A DNA stretch of 32,333 nt from Chloroflexota bacterium (GCA_019239775.1 JAFAZN010000108.1:1-32333); one strand, 5' to 3'; positions 1 to 8,286 are shown, counted from the stretch's first letter. The notes: generated by a model not told the origin, from the sequence alone. Numbers and translations: made by a program.

Positions 1-188
1 TGCACTGGCCGCGTGACATTGCCATAAATGACCTGGTCGACGAGCTTGGGATCGAGCTCCGTGCGCTGCAGAAGCTCAACGGTGACCGAGCGTGCGAGTT
101 CCAACACGTCGAGCTGCGCGAACTCGCTGCCCGCTCTCACAAAAGGCGTCCTGAGACCAGCAACAATGGCCGCGCGAAGAAGCGTCAT
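1..188 (-). CDS. Thiolase (acetyl-CoA acyltransferase), N-terminal part, cut by window edge
   Basis: The reverse strand reads from an ATG at 188 through 62 uninterrupted codons to the window edge. The protein begins MTLLRAAIVAGLRTPFV and continues with an ELARSVTVELLQR helix and VDQVIYGNVTRPV. This is the usual N-terminal pattern of thiolases: an R-TPF motif, then the VD-VI-GNV strand ahead of the nucleophilic cysteine segment, which lies outside the window. Thiolases cleave 3-ketoacyl-CoA to acyl-CoA plus acetyl-CoA in beta-oxidation, or run the reverse condensation. A FadI/FadA-type role in fatty-acid oxidation fits best, but biosynthetic acetyl-CoA acetyltransferase cannot be excluded from 62 residues. 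No strong Shine-Dalgarno is visible. An inverted repeat lies 25 bases upstream. The nearest upstream gene on this strand is the DMT permease, over 200 bases away, so the thiolase may have its own promoter. I recognise nothing else in 189-397. Confidence 0.8.
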   Translation of the reverse strand, partial: MTLLRAAIVAGLRTPFVRAGSEFAQLDVLELARSVTVELLQRTELDPKLVDQVIYGNVTRPV

Positions 189-212
189 GCAAAGGGTCTT
201 TCAAGCGTGAAT

Positions 213-226
213 CAAACGAACGTTTG
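213..226. promoter_or_regulatory. Inverted repeat upstream of thiolase, TetR-type operator candidate
   Basis: CAAACG-AA-CGTTTG is a perfect 6-bp inverted repeat with a 2-bp spacer. It lies 25 bases upstream of the thiolase ATG, in the 5' untranslated or promoter region. Read as CAAAC-N4-GTTTG it fits the consensus described for PsrA, a TetR-family regulator of beta-oxidation genes in Pseudomonas. That resemblance is suggestive only, because the regulator is not in the window and the host is not a pseudomonad. Confidence 0.4.
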
Positions 227-397
227 GTGCGCAAAGGCTAACGCACGCCGCGCATAGCTGCAATGTCCATGCAACGCATGCCCCTCACGTCCCTCGGTCA
301 GGCGTGGACGCACAACTTCGCGGTGCACCTCGCGCATCCACGCGATGGGTCGCCGGACATCCTGTTGGTCGGCCCGCACCTGTTCCGCGGTGCTCGA

Positions 398-1282
398 CTA
401 GCGCGCGTCCGATGCGAATTGCGTTGCGGCCAGCCCGAGCAGGATGCAGGCCGTGCCGAGCAGGAGGGTCAGCGTGATCGGCTCGGCCAGGAAGATTGCC
501 GCCAGGGCCACGCCAATCGGTGGGATCAGGTACTGGAACGCGGAGGCGCCGGCGGCGGACAGGTGCTTCAGGCCGTAATACCACAGGCCGAAGTTGATCG
601 CGGTGCAGCCCACCCCGACGTACAGCAGCAACAGCTTGATGGAGTCGTCCGCCTCGAAGATCGGCGCCAGGCCACCGTTGAACAGGGCGATCGCCCCGAC
701 CGGCAGGATGGCCGCGCCACTGGCCACCGCCGAGACCGCCAGCGGATCGTTGCCTGGCATCACGCGCCGCGCGATCACCGTACCCGTGGCGATGACTCCG
801 CTACCCGCCAGCGACAGCCCTACGCCAAGCGGAGTGACGTTGCTACCCAGGTTGGTGGCGTCGAGGTCCGGCAGGAAGATCACGCACACGCCGAAGAGCG
901 CAATGAGGCTGCCGACCACCAGCAAGCCAGGCCGGTGCGGTCGCGCCATTAGCGTAGTACCGATCGCCACCCAGAGCGGGTGCGTATTGTTCAGCACCCC
1001 GTTGACGGATGCAGGCAAAAAATTGAGGGCGCTCAGCGCAAGCATCTGACTCGCCCCAAAATTGAGGAGCCCGAGCAGAACCACGGCACGCCAGTGGCTG
1101 CGCAGCGGCTGGAACAGCTGCACCGGCCCGCCGCGCGCCAGCACCACCGGCGTCAGGCACAGGCACGCCAGCGCGACCCGACAGAGTGTGACCTGGATCG
1201 CGCCGGTCACGTCGACGGCCGGCTTAGCCGCGGTGTAAAGCGAGCCCCACAACACCGATGCCAGCACCAGGGCGAGGTACAC
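398..1282 (-). CDS. DMT-superfamily (EamA) transporter
   Basis: A 294-residue integral membrane protein of the drug/metabolite transporter superfamily. About ten hydrophobic helices form two EamA repeats. The first helix carries the LASVLWGSLYTAAKPAV pattern typical of the family N-terminus, and the second repeat starts near GVGLSLAGSGVIATGTVIA. Proteins of this size export amino acids, metabolites or drugs across the cytoplasmic membrane; the substrate cannot be read from sequence. I place the start at the GTG at 1282 because it sits directly before the first helix and gives the family's normal length. The open frame continues upstream to 1426, but that extension only overlaps the preceding gene and is Arg/Ser-rich. 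The start lies 25 bases after the stop of the Gfo/Idh/MocA oxidoreductase, so the two are probably cotranscribed and may handle related compounds. Confidence 0.85.
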   Translation of the reverse strand: MYLALVLASVLWGSLYTAAKPAVDVTGAIQVTLCRVALACLCLTPVVLARGGPVQLFQPLRSHWRAVVLLGLLNFGASQMLALSALNFLPASVNGVLNNTHPLWVAIGTTLMARPHRPGLLVVGSLIALFGVCVIFLPDLDATNLGSNVTPLGVGLSLAGSGVIATGTVIARRVMPGNDPLAVSAVASGAAILPVGAIALFNGGLAPIFEADDSIKLLLLYVGVGCTAINFGLWYYGLKHLSAAGASAFQYLIPPIGVALAAIFLAEPITLTLLLGTACILLGLAATQFASDAR

Positions 1283-1307
1283 CCGCCACCGGGCCGGCTC
1301 CGCGGAG

Positions 1308-2354
1308 CTAACGGCCGACCTGCACGCGCGTGCCGCCCCCTTCTGAGGAGGCGTGGATCGCATCCATGACCGATTGCACGCGGACACCCTGCTCGAACGT
1401 CGCCACGACCTCGGAAGTCTCGCCACGGAACGTCCGCGCCACCTGCGAGAGGTACGCCACCATCAGCGGCACCGGGCCTTGAGCCTCGGACGTTGGCACC
1501 TCAACCGGTTCGAGCTTGCCAGCCTCGCGGCCCGCCAGCAGCCGGTTCCCGTCGATCGAGAGTGAGCCCGTGCTGCCGTGTGCCTCCAGCACCGAACGCG
1601 ACACGCGCGAGACGCCACTCACGCCGATCAGCCCGCTTGCTCCGCTGGCAAAACGCGCCAGCGCAGCGTTGGCGTCATCCGAGGTGACCTCGCGCATCGA
1701 GCCGTCGGCAGTCGGCCGCTGGCGCACGAAGGTGTCGAGGCGGCCCGAGAGGTGCTCGATATCGCCGAAAGTCCACAGCAGAAAATCGATCAGGTGCGAG
1801 GTCATCGCCTGCAACATGCCGCCGTACTGCTGTCCGTCGGACCACCAGTTCCATGTGCGAGCAGGGTTCAGGATCATGCCCATGTCCAGCAGCGCGCGGA
1901 TTTCGAACACCTCGCCAAGGAACCCCTCCTGGACCATCCGACGGAACGCGGCGCGCGCCGGAATCATGCGGAACTCGTGGTTGACCGCGTGACCCACCCC
2001 ATTGCTCTGCACCGCCGCGAGCATTTCGCGCGCCTGCGCCAGACTCGTCGCGAATGGCTTCTCACACAGGATGTGCTTGCCGGCATCCGCGGCGGCCAGG
2101 GCCATCTCATGGTGCAGACCGCCGGGCGTGGCGATGCTGACGACGTCGACTCGATCGAGCATCGCGTGGAACTCGTCGCCAAACCAGCCAATACCGTGTT
2201 CCTTCGCCACGCGTTCGGCGTTTTCGCGATGGCCGCTGACGATCGCCACCACCTCGAACTCTGGAGCAGCTTTGAACGCCGGAACATGGACGGTAGAGCC
2301 AAAACCGGTGCCAATCACGCCCACGCGCAAGGGCGTGGCTGAACTCAAAGACAT
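1308..2354 (-). CDS. Gfo/Idh/MocA-family NAD(P)-dependent oxidoreductase
   Basis: A cytoplasmic dehydrogenase of 348 residues. The N-terminal Rossmann fold begins with RVGVIGTGFG (GxGxxG, about residues 10-19). The family's EKP motif appears as ILCEKPFA near residue 95; its lysine contributes to the active site in characterised members. The C-terminal half is the alpha/beta substrate and dimerisation domain, including MNHEF-like and WNWWSDGQQYGG segments. Members oxidise or reduce sugars, inositols and related polyols; the substrate here is unknown. The ATG at 2354 is used because it precedes the Rossmann strand by a short leader. A GAGG lies only two bases before it, so the ribosome-binding site is not ideal. 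It is the first gene of a pair with the DMT permease downstream and lies back to back with the DoxX-like gene on the other strand. Confidence 0.9.
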   Translation of the reverse strand: MSLSSATPLRVGVIGTGFGSTVHVPAFKAAPEFEVVAIVSGHRENAERVAKEHGIGWFGDEFHAMLDRVDVVSIATPGGLHHEMALAAADAGKHILCEKPFATSLAQAREMLAAVQSNGVGHAVNHEFRMIPARAAFRRMVQEGFLGEVFEIRALLDMGMILNPARTWNWWSDGQQYGGMLQAMTSHLIDFLLWTFGDIEHLSGRLDTFVRQRPTADGSMREVTSDDANAALARFASGASGLIGVSGVSRVSRSVLEAHGSTGSLSIDGNRLLAGREAGKLEPVEVPTSEAQGPVPLMVAYLSQVARTFRGETSEVVATFEQGVRVQSVMDAIHASSEGGGTRVQVGR

Positions 2355-2407
2355 CGCCTCGTATGATGCCCGAACAAGGTCCCACCCACGATCCGATACA
2401 ACTGAGC

Positions 2408-2767
2408 ATGTTTTGGAAGCACCTGGCGTTGCTGCTGTATTCAGGCCAACTGTTGCTGGGCGGTTGGCAGCAGGCCAACGAGCCCGCGCCGCGCGCTGAA
2501 CGCGCCCGAGCCTTGAGTTGGCCCGTCAGCGATGAAATCGTTCGACTCAGCGGCTGGGCGATGATCGCCGGCGCGGTAGCGCTTCAGATCAAGCCGCTGC
2601 GCCGCCTGGCGGCGTTGTTGCTCGCCTTGCAACTCGTGCCAATCACGTATGTCGGCCACCGCTACTGGGAAGCCGAAGGCCCAGCCCAGGGCCAACAGAA
2701 GATTCACTTCTTCAAGAACGTCTCGATGCTCGGCGGGGCACTCTACATTGCCTTTGCAGAAGGCTGA
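2408..2767 (+). CDS. DoxX-like small membrane protein
   Basis: A predicted protein of 119 residues with four hydrophobic stretches: the N-terminal FWKHLALLLYSGQ helix, a central helix after EIVRLSGWAMIAGAVAL, a third in LAALLLALQL, and a C-terminal helix after FFKNVSMLGGALYIA. The F(F/L)KN-S-LGG ending is characteristic of the DoxX family. These are small inner-membrane proteins of mostly unknown biochemical role, some linked to quinone or thiol redox systems. I prefer the ATG at 2408, directly before the first hydrophobic stretch. An in-frame ATG at 2363 would add 15 polar residues and leave only 8 bases to the divergent oxidoreductase. Neither start has a good Shine-Dalgarno. It is convergent with the MetE-like gene, whose stop is 15 bases away. 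Confidence 0.65.
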   Translation: MFWKHLALLLYSGQLLLGGWQQANEPAPRAERARALSWPVSDEIVRLSGWAMIAGAVALQIKPLRRLAALLLALQLVPITYVGHRYWEAEGPAQGQQKIHFFKNVSMLGGALYIAFAEG

Positions 2768-2782
2768 TTGGTCGCCACCCCT

Positions 2783-3940
2783 TTACGGCCAGAGCTCCTG
2801 CGAGGCGATTCGCGCGCCTTCGACCATCGCCTCGAACTTTGCCCACATGATTTCGGGATGCACCCGCTGCGGCCGAAAGGCAAAGGTTCCGAACCCGCAA
2901 TCGGGGGCGGCAATCAGGTTCTCTCGACCGACCAGTTGGGCGTAACGGATCAGCCGCTGCGCCACAAGCCGTGGATGGTCTACGAAGTTCGAGACGGTGT
3001 CGATCACTCCAGGAATAAGGATCTTGCCCTCCGGCAAACGTCGCTCCTCCCAGACTTCCCATTCATGCGCATGGCGGTGGTTGGCGCCTTCGATTGAGTA
3101 GGCCCCCGCATTGACGGCCAGGACAAGATCAACAATGTCAGCCAAGGCAACGTCGTTCTGGTGCGGTCCCTCGAAGTTGCCCCAGCACACGTGAAAACGG
3201 ATGCGATCCTCTGGCAAACCCTTCAGGGCGTAGTTCAACGCGTCGAGGCGTAGCGCGAGGTGGCGACGATACTCCTCCCAGGGGACGTTCCAAAGCTGAC
3301 GGTTGCGCATCATCGGGCTATCGGGTGAGTCCACCTGGAGGATGAATCCGGCCTCGACGATGGCACGGTATTCGTCCTTCAGGACCTCGGCCAGGGCGTA
3401 CAGGTACTCCTCGTCAGACGCGTAGTAGCGTGTCGGCACCGTGAACAGCACCTGACCTGGGGACACCGCCGTCATGAACGCCTCAGTCACTGGCTTCCCC
3501 TGGAGGGCAGCTTTCAGGTTGGCGATGTCGGCGTCCACTTCATCGCGGCGCTTCCAGGCGATCGGCCCAACGTTGAGCGGTGGCGTGCCACGCGCGGCGG
3601 AATTGAAGGGCATCTGTGCAAGCTGCGTCTGGGCGTAGCCAGGAAATGCCTCGGGCGGTCCGGGATACGGTTCAGGGTTGACCGCCTCGAACCCGCTGAG
3701 CCGATCGCGCACGTAGTTGACGAAGCTGTTTTTGCCCATTTCGCCGTCGGCCACCACGTCTAACCCCGCTGCGACCTGCCGGTCCACAACGTCCGCAACC
3801 GCGGACTTCACGCGCTGGCTGAAGGCGTTTTGGTCGTACGGCTGGCCCTGGTCTCGCGCCAGGAGCAGTTCACGCAGATCTTCCGGCCGTGGCAGACTGC
3901 CGATGTGGGTAGTCAACAACCGTTGAGTGCTTCGCAGCAT
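2783..3940 (-). CDS. MetE-like (cobalamin-independent methionine synthase II family) protein, paralogue 1
   Basis: A 385-residue TIM-barrel protein related to the C-terminal catalytic half of MetE and to epoxyalkane:coenzyme M transferase. The N-terminus has the family signature LTTHIGSLPRPEDL, followed by VADGEMGKNSFVNYV. Zinc-ligand candidates are the His and Cys of FHVCWGNFEGPH and the Cys of APDCGFGTFAF near the C-terminus, matching the H-x-C...C layout of MetE. It lacks MetE's N-terminal barrel, so it is unlikely to be a full methionine synthase. Thiolate-dependent methyl or alkyl transfer to an unknown acceptor is more likely. I place the start at the ATG at 3940, just before LRSTQRLLTTH; the frame stays open to 4009, but that part overlaps the divergent gene. 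Its close paralogue is at 17944-19083. It is divergent from an FAD oxidoreductase with 54 bases between, which hints at linked expression. Confidence 0.85.
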   Translation of the reverse strand: MLRSTQRLLTTHIGSLPRPEDLRELLLARDQGQPYDQNAFSQRVKSAVADVVDRQVAAGLDVVADGEMGKNSFVNYVRDRLSGFEAVNPEPYPGPPEAFPGYAQTQLAQMPFNSAARGTPPLNVGPIAWKRRDEVDADIANLKAALQGKPVTEAFMTAVSPGQVLFTVPTRYYASDEEYLYALAEVLKDEYRAIVEAGFILQVDSPDSPMMRNRQLWNVPWEEYRRHLALRLDALNYALKGLPEDRIRFHVCWGNFEGPHQNDVALADIVDLVLAVNAGAYSIEGANHRHAHEWEVWEERRLPEGKILIPGVIDTVSNFVDHPRLVAQRLIRYAQLVGRENLIAAPDCGFGTFAFRPQRVHPEIMWAKFEAMVEGARIASQELWP

Positions 3941-3994
3941 AGAACAAGTATGTTTCCCCGGAGGGGTCCCCAATGGTGAGGAGTACGGTGATCC

Positions 3995-5425
3995 GTGGCG
4001 ATTGAACACCTGTCCTTCAGGACCGGTGATGACGCCAGCATCCTTACGGTGCGGCGAGCGGGCGAGCGCAGGCGGACGCGGCCGAAGCGTACGTACGTTG
4101 AACCGTCGCGCGAAGTGCCAGTCTTTGCCGAAACCCAGGTGCTGGTGGTGGGTGGCGGACCCGCCGGCTGCGCGGCTGCCGTGGCAGCCGCGCGTGCCGG
4201 CGCAGACGTCCTACTGCTGGAGCGGTACGGCTATCTCGGTGGCCTTTCCACCGGTGGACTGGTCATCTGGATCGACCGCATGACGGATTGGGACGGCCGT
4301 CAGGTAATCGCCGGCTTTGCGCGCGACATCCTGGATCGGCTACCTGACGACGCGGTGGCCGGAGCCGCCAAAGCCACCTGGGGTTCAAAAGATCCCGGAT
4401 TGAACGCGTACTGGCGCCAACGCCTCGGGTCCTTCCGCGACACCGTGACGTGGTCGCCCGTCATCGACCCGGAGTGGCTGAAGCTGGAGTCGCTGCGTAT
4501 GGCCCTGGAGTTGAAGGTCACTCCAGTGTTCCACGCCTGGTTCTCCACTCCCATCGTTTCAGGCAGTGCGGTACAGGGTGTGGTGTTCGAGAGTAAAGAA
4601 GGCCGCCACGCCATCTATGCGGATGTAGTCATAGACGCCACCGGCGATGGCGACGTCTTTGCCAGAGCACAAGCTGCGTTCGAGTCCGATATCGATGAGA
4701 AATCGATGCACCACTCCGTCAACGTCGCCTGGATGTGGGCAGGCGTGGACATGAACCGGTGGATCGCCTTCCGCGTCGAGCACCCGGAGGAATTCAACGC
4801 GCTGATGGAGCGTGGCCGACAGGCGCTCGGCGAAGTGGACCGCCCGTACGTCTCGTGGCGCAATGACGTCGCGCTGTTCTTGGGACCGCGCCTGACTGGT
4901 TACAGCGCCATCAATGTGGAGGACCTCACAGCTGTGGAGGTGGAGTCGCGCCGCTGGATGGTGGACCTCCTCCGCTTTTACCGTTCGTGTATGCCCGGCT
5001 TCTCAGATGCCTGGATCCTGGAGTCGGCGCCGCAGATTGGCGTGCGACACAGCCGCCGTCTTTCGGGTGTGCAACCCATTCTGCGATCGGAATGGCAGGC
5101 CGGTGTGGTGTACCCCGACGAAGTTGGCGTCTCGCCAAGTCTCTCGCCGACATTTCCCTCAGTTTCCGTGCCCTACGGCTCGCTGGTTCCGGTCTCGGTT
5201 GATGGTCTGCTGGCACCAGGACGCCACATGGCCAGCGACGCATCCTCGCATACGTTCCTACGCGAGATTCCGCAATGCTGGCTCACCGGCCAGGCCGCTG
5301 GCGCAGCCGCCGCCCTTGCCGCACGCGCCGGAGTTGTACCGCGTGCCGTGGACATCGCGGCGCTGCAGGCGGAGCTGCTCCGGCAGGGCGCCTATTTACA
5401 GGTGCCAGTCGCCGCCGCGCGCTAA
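3995..5425 (+). CDS. FAD-dependent oxidoreductase (FAD_oxidored family)
   Basis: A 476-residue flavoprotein. The dinucleotide-binding motif VLVVGGGPAGCAAAVAAARAG starts near residue 49, followed by the ribose-binding acidic residue in LLLERYGYLGG and the GLSTGGLV loop. A second FAD-contact region, VVIDATGDGDVFARA, lies near residue 215. The C-terminal half has IGVRHSRRLSG and the closing PQCWLTGQAAGAAAALAAR segment of this family. Members oxidise organic acids or side chains; the substrate is not predictable. The GTG at 3995 is the most upstream start with a plausible Shine-Dalgarno (GAGGAG about 11 bases before it); the roughly 45 residues before the FAD motif are basic and poorly conserved, so a later start is possible. 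It is divergent from MetE-like paralogue 1. Its stop overlaps the stop of the convergent solute-binding lipoprotein by the four bases CTAA. Confidence 0.85.
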   Translation: MAIEHLSFRTGDDASILTVRRAGERRRTRPKRTYVEPSREVPVFAETQVLVVGGGPAGCAAAVAAARAGADVLLLERYGYLGGLSTGGLVIWIDRMTDWDGRQVIAGFARDILDRLPDDAVAGAAKATWGSKDPGLNAYWRQRLGSFRDTVTWSPVIDPEWLKLESLRMALELKVTPVFHAWFSTPIVSGSAVQGVVFESKEGRHAIYADVVIDATGDGDVFARAQAAFESDIDEKSMHHSVNVAWMWAGVDMNRWIAFRVEHPEEFNALMERGRQALGEVDRPYVSWRNDVALFLGPRLTGYSAINVEDLTAVEVESRRWMVDLLRFYRSCMPGFSDAWILESAPQIGVRHSRRLSGVQPILRSEWQAGVVYPDEVGVSPSLSPTFPSVSVPYGSLVPVSVDGLLAPGRHMASDASSHTFLREIPQCWLTGQAAGAAAALAARAGVVPRAVDIAALQAELLRQGAYLQVPVAAAR

Positions 5426-7248
5426 CCGGTGGCGGCGGCGATGGCCTGTTCAAACTCGCTGCGCATCTGATCACCGCCCTGCGCCTTCCAGTCCTTGACG
5501 AGCTGATCGAAGCTACTGACGTCAGCACGACCGAGGACGATCTCACCGATTTGCGTATACACCATCTGCTGCAGCACCGTGTATTTCGCGGCATACGTCG
5601 GCGAGTAGAGCGTGGACGTAGGATCGATCTGCGCATACGGCAGCATGGCTTTTTCGCCATCCTGCATGACCTGTGGATACTCGGCATTGCCGGGGGAGTA
5701 CAGCGCAGCCGGCGGCTGGGTGATGTACTGCCACGGGATAGATGTATCCGCTTTACCCTGCGTCGTCAGGACCGGATTGCCCTTGTCATCAAGCGTGTAA
5801 TCGATGTCCTTCACGCCGTAGCGCATCAACTGGTATTCCTGACTCCCAAACGGTGAGGCGATCCAGTTCAAGACGCGTAGCAGTTCTTTGATCCGATCGG
5901 GCGAAGCCTTCTTGAGGACGCTGTAGCCAAAGACGCCCTGCTGCGCCCAGTAGGTGGGCTGCTGTCCCGCAACGGCCGAAAACGGTGTCACCATGCGGTA
6001 TTTGCCAGGTGGATTCAGCGACGGCGCTGTGGCAAAGAAGGTCAGCGAGGCGCCCTGGAATCCGTCGAAGCAGGAAATGAATTTCGCGCCGGCGAAATCG
6101 GTACGCTTGCTGCCCGTGTTGTATTGCGTCGAGTTGGGAGAATAAACGCCGGCTGCCCAGAGCTCGCGCGCCTTGTTGATCGCGTCCTTGGTGCCGGGCG
6201 CCTCCAGGTAGTAAGTGAGCTTGCCACTGGAGTCCAGACTCCAGTTGTTTGGGACGCCGTACATCGCGCCGAAAAAGCCATTGGTGATGCCATAGCCGAC
6301 ATTGTTTTCCGTCGCGGTGCCGTAGATATCTTGCTGCGGATTGGTGAAATGCTTGAGCAGATTCGTGTAGTCATCCAGCGTCTTGGGCAGCTGGATGCCG
6401 TCCCGATCCAGCAGTTCCTGGTGGACCCAGTGCACCCACAGGAAAAGCGGATATTGCGCTGGCACGCCGTAAATCGACTTATCGAAAATCACGCTTTGCC
6501 ACGACAGGCCCGAGAAGTTCGCCAGATTCGGATAGTCTTTGACGGCGTCTCCGCTGAGGTACTGCGTGAGATCGGCGCACTTGGCCTGCAAAAACTGCGG
6601 CAGGCTATTGATCGCGACACCGGGCGCGATGTAGAGGATGTCCGGCAGGTCATCGCCGGCGATGATGGTTGCGAGGCGCGTCGTCTGATAGTCCGCCAGC
6701 GAACTGATGTTCAGCTTGAGGTTGACGCCAAGTTGCTTATTGGCCTCCTGCCACAGCGCGTTGGAGTCGACTGCAGGCGGTGGTGGCGCAAGGGTCCAGG
6801 TGGCGATACTGACGTCGCTGCCGGTGCCAGGCTTATCCGCAACAGCTTTGAACGGATTGGCCGGATAATTGATGTAACCTGGATCCACAAAGCCGTCGGC
6901 TGAACCCGGTAGATCGGGCTTGGCAGTTTGGATCGGCACGCGCGTTGGCAACTGCACGCTCTTGGAAATCGGCAATTGACCGGGCACAAGCCCGGCCTGG
7001 GCGGTCGGTTTTGCCGCGGCGGCCGCGGCCGTGGTGGGCTGAGGCGCGCTGGTGGCAACGCTCACCGCGGTTGGGGCAGCAGTCGGTTTGGGCGCCGCGG
7101 TCGGTTGGGCTGCCGGCGCCGGTGCGCTGGTAGGGGTCGGCGCAGACGACGGTCCACACGCTTCCAGAAGTGCGATTCCACCCAGGGCCAGGCCACCCCC
7201 CGCCAGCCGCAGCAGTGCTCGACGCGTGTGGCGCACTACACGATCCAT
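5422..7248 (-). CDS. Extracellular solute-binding lipoprotein (ABC family 1)
   Basis: A secreted, lipid-anchored binding protein of 608 residues. The N-terminus has an RRALLRLAGG stretch resembling a twin-arginine signal, a hydrophobic core, and the lipobox LLEAC at about residues 25-29. A long Ala/Pro/Thr-rich linker follows (about residues 30-90), as is common in Chloroflexota surface lipoproteins. The mature domain has the type II solute-binding layout, with WTLAPPPPAVDSNALW, a hinge around DLPDILYIAPG, and aromatic clusters in the C-terminal lobe. LipO-like family members deliver saccharides or oligosaccharides to ABC permeases. No permease or ATPase gene is adjacent, so it must work with a transporter encoded elsewhere. 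The ATG at 7248 is chosen because it directly precedes the signal peptide. It follows the WYL regulator on the same strand after 31 bases. Confidence 0.85.
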   Translation of the reverse strand: MDRVVRHTRRALLRLAGGGLALGGIALLEACGPSSAPTPTSAPAPAAQPTAAPKPTAAPTAVSVATSAPQPTTAAAAAAKPTAQAGLVPGQLPISKSVQLPTRVPIQTAKPDLPGSADGFVDPGYINYPANPFKAVADKPGTGSDVSIATWTLAPPPPAVDSNALWQEANKQLGVNLKLNISSLADYQTTRLATIIAGDDLPDILYIAPGVAINSLPQFLQAKCADLTQYLSGDAVKDYPNLANFSGLSWQSVIFDKSIYGVPAQYPLFLWVHWVHQELLDRDGIQLPKTLDDYTNLLKHFTNPQQDIYGTATENNVGYGITNGFFGAMYGVPNNWSLDSSGKLTYYLEAPGTKDAINKARELWAAGVYSPNSTQYNTGSKRTDFAGAKFISCFDGFQGASLTFFATAPSLNPPGKYRMVTPFSAVAGQQPTYWAQQGVFGYSVLKKASPDRIKELLRVLNWIASPFGSQEYQLMRYGVKDIDYTLDDKGNPVLTTQGKADTSIPWQYITQPPAALYSPGNAEYPQVMQDGEKAMLPYAQIDPTSTLYSPTYAAKYTVLQQMVYTQIGEIVLGRADVSSFDQLVKDWKAQGGDQMRSEFEQAIAAATG

Positions 7249-7279
7249 GGCGCCATGGTACTGGGCGTTATGTGTATCG

Positions 7280-7291
7280 CTATACGTATAG
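7280..7291. repeat. 12-bp perfect palindrome CTATACGTATAG at the end of the WYL gene
   Basis: CTATACGTATAG is a perfect palindrome that includes the TAG stop of the WYL regulator on the minus strand. It lies 32 bases upstream of the solute-binding protein start. Its core TATACGTATA occurs again inside the 14-bp palindrome at 16864-16877. The position would suit an operator or promoter element for the downstream lipoprotein gene, but no partner protein is known. Confidence 0.35.
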
Positions 7292-8248
7292 TTGGGCAGC
7301 CGCGGCCGCCTCGACGGCAACACGGCGGCGTAGGTGTGGTGGCCCTACGAGCTCCACGCGTGCACCGAGGCTGAGCACGAGCGCGCAGGCGTCCTCTTCC
7401 AGCTCGAACTGCAGCTCGACGTCCGTCCACCCGCCCGGTCCCGGGTGACCAATCGAGACCACGCGCGACCAGCGCCCGCCGTGCGTCACCTCAGGAATAC
7501 TTGCCGCCTGCACTCGCAGACACACACTGAAGCGCGGCACGCCCTCCACCAGCCGGACCTTTGAAGCTTCCCAGTAGCTTTCCAGGTCGAAATCCGGCGG
7601 CACGCAAACCGCATCGTCGGTGATGCTGCATTCGATCATGCGTGAAACGCGATAGGTGCGCGGCTCGACCGCGTCCGAGCCCGCCACCAGGTACCACGCC
7701 CGCCCTTTCGCCACCAGTCCGATTGGATGCAGCCTGCGCTGGACTTCCGCCCCATCGGCCCGACGGTAGCTGACCTGCACCTGGCGGTCGGCCAGCACGG
7801 CGGCGTACAGCACTGCGAGGTGCGGCGCGGGCTCGACCTCACTGCGGCGCCACGTGGAGACATCGACCAGCAGCTTCTGACGCGCTTGAGCCAGCTCGCG
7901 CCGATCGTTGGCTGGAACCGCGAGCAGCAGTTTTGTGAGAGCCGACTCGGACGCCCGGTCCAACCCGAGGTCACCCAGCACCGTGCCCGGTGCCGCGAGA
8001 AACAACGCGCGCAGCTCATCGGAATCGAGTCCGCGCGGACCCAATCGATATTCACTGGGCAGGTGCCAGCCGCCGCCGGCGCCGCGTTCGGCATACACGG
8101 GCACGCCAGCCATCCTGAGCGCCTCCATGTCGCGCTGGATCGTGCGCGGCGAGACCTCGAGGTCGGCTGCGAGGGCGGTCGCGGTCAGGCGCCCGCGCGT
8201 TTGGAGCGCGAGCAAAATGCTGAGCAGACGCCCCGATCGACCAAACAT
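7280..8248 (-). CDS. WYL-domain transcriptional regulator (YafY type)
   Basis: A 322-residue DNA-binding regulator. Residues about 1-55 form a DeoR/HTH_11 winged helix with the recognition region LEVSPRTIQRDMEAL, followed by GVPVYAERGAGGGWHL. The central WYL domain contains the naming motif in GRAWYLVAGSD, with the nearby RTYRVSRM segment, and a WCX-type C-terminal domain completes the protein. WYL domains are thought to bind ligands, and some bind nucleic acids. The ATG at 8248 has an AGGGAG four bases upstream; an ATG at 8263 is also in frame, but its Shine-Dalgarno is poor. The gene is divergent from the FMN split-barrel gene at 8287. The perfect inverted repeat at 8247-8263 covers its own ribosome-binding site, so it probably represses itself and may control the divergent gene. 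Confidence 0.88.
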   Translation of the reverse strand: MFGRSGRLLSILLALQTRGRLTATALAADLEVSPRTIQRDMEALRMAGVPVYAERGAGGGWHLPSEYRLGPRGLDSDELRALFLAAPGTVLGDLGLDRASESALTKLLLAVPANDRRELAQARQKLLVDVSTWRRSEVEPAPHLAVLYAAVLADRQVQVSYRRADGAEVQRRLHPIGLVAKGRAWYLVAGSDAVEPRTYRVSRMIECSITDDAVCVPPDFDLESYWEASKVRLVEGVPRFSVCLRVQAASIPEVTHGGRWSRVVSIGHPGPGGWTDVELQFELEEDACALVLSLGARVELVGPPHLRRRVAVEAAAAAQLYV

Positions 8249-8263
8249 GACACTCCCTGTCAT
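8247..8263. promoter_or_regulatory. Operator candidate ATGACA-N5-TGTCAT for the WYL regulator
   Basis: ATGACA-CTCCC-TGTCAT is a perfect 6-bp inverted repeat with a 5-bp centre. The centre, read on the minus strand, is the GGGAG Shine-Dalgarno of the WYL regulator, and the left arm includes its start codon. The repeat lies 24 bases before the divergent PPOX-family start. Protein bound here would block expression of the regulator and could repress the neighbour. Assignment to the WYL protein is inference from position and symmetry. Confidence 0.5.
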
Positions 8264-8286
8264 ATTACCTCTGGCATGCTTGGAGC

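Noticed and set aside
213..226. Insertion-site or attachment repeat
   Set aside because: The repeat is short, and no integrase or transposase gene is present in the window.
263..952. Long plus-strand open frame opposite the DMT permease
   Set aside because: Low-complexity Arg/Gln/Asp/His-rich translation with no family pattern; it mirrors a well-supported membrane protein gene.
1578..2342. 254-codon plus-strand open frame opposite the Gfo/Idh/MocA gene
   Set aside because: His/Arg-rich shadow of a gene with clear Rossmann and EKP motifs.
6124..6903. 259-codon plus-strand open frame inside the solute-binding protein gene
   Set aside because: No recognisable motif; the opposite strand carries a complete lipoprotein.
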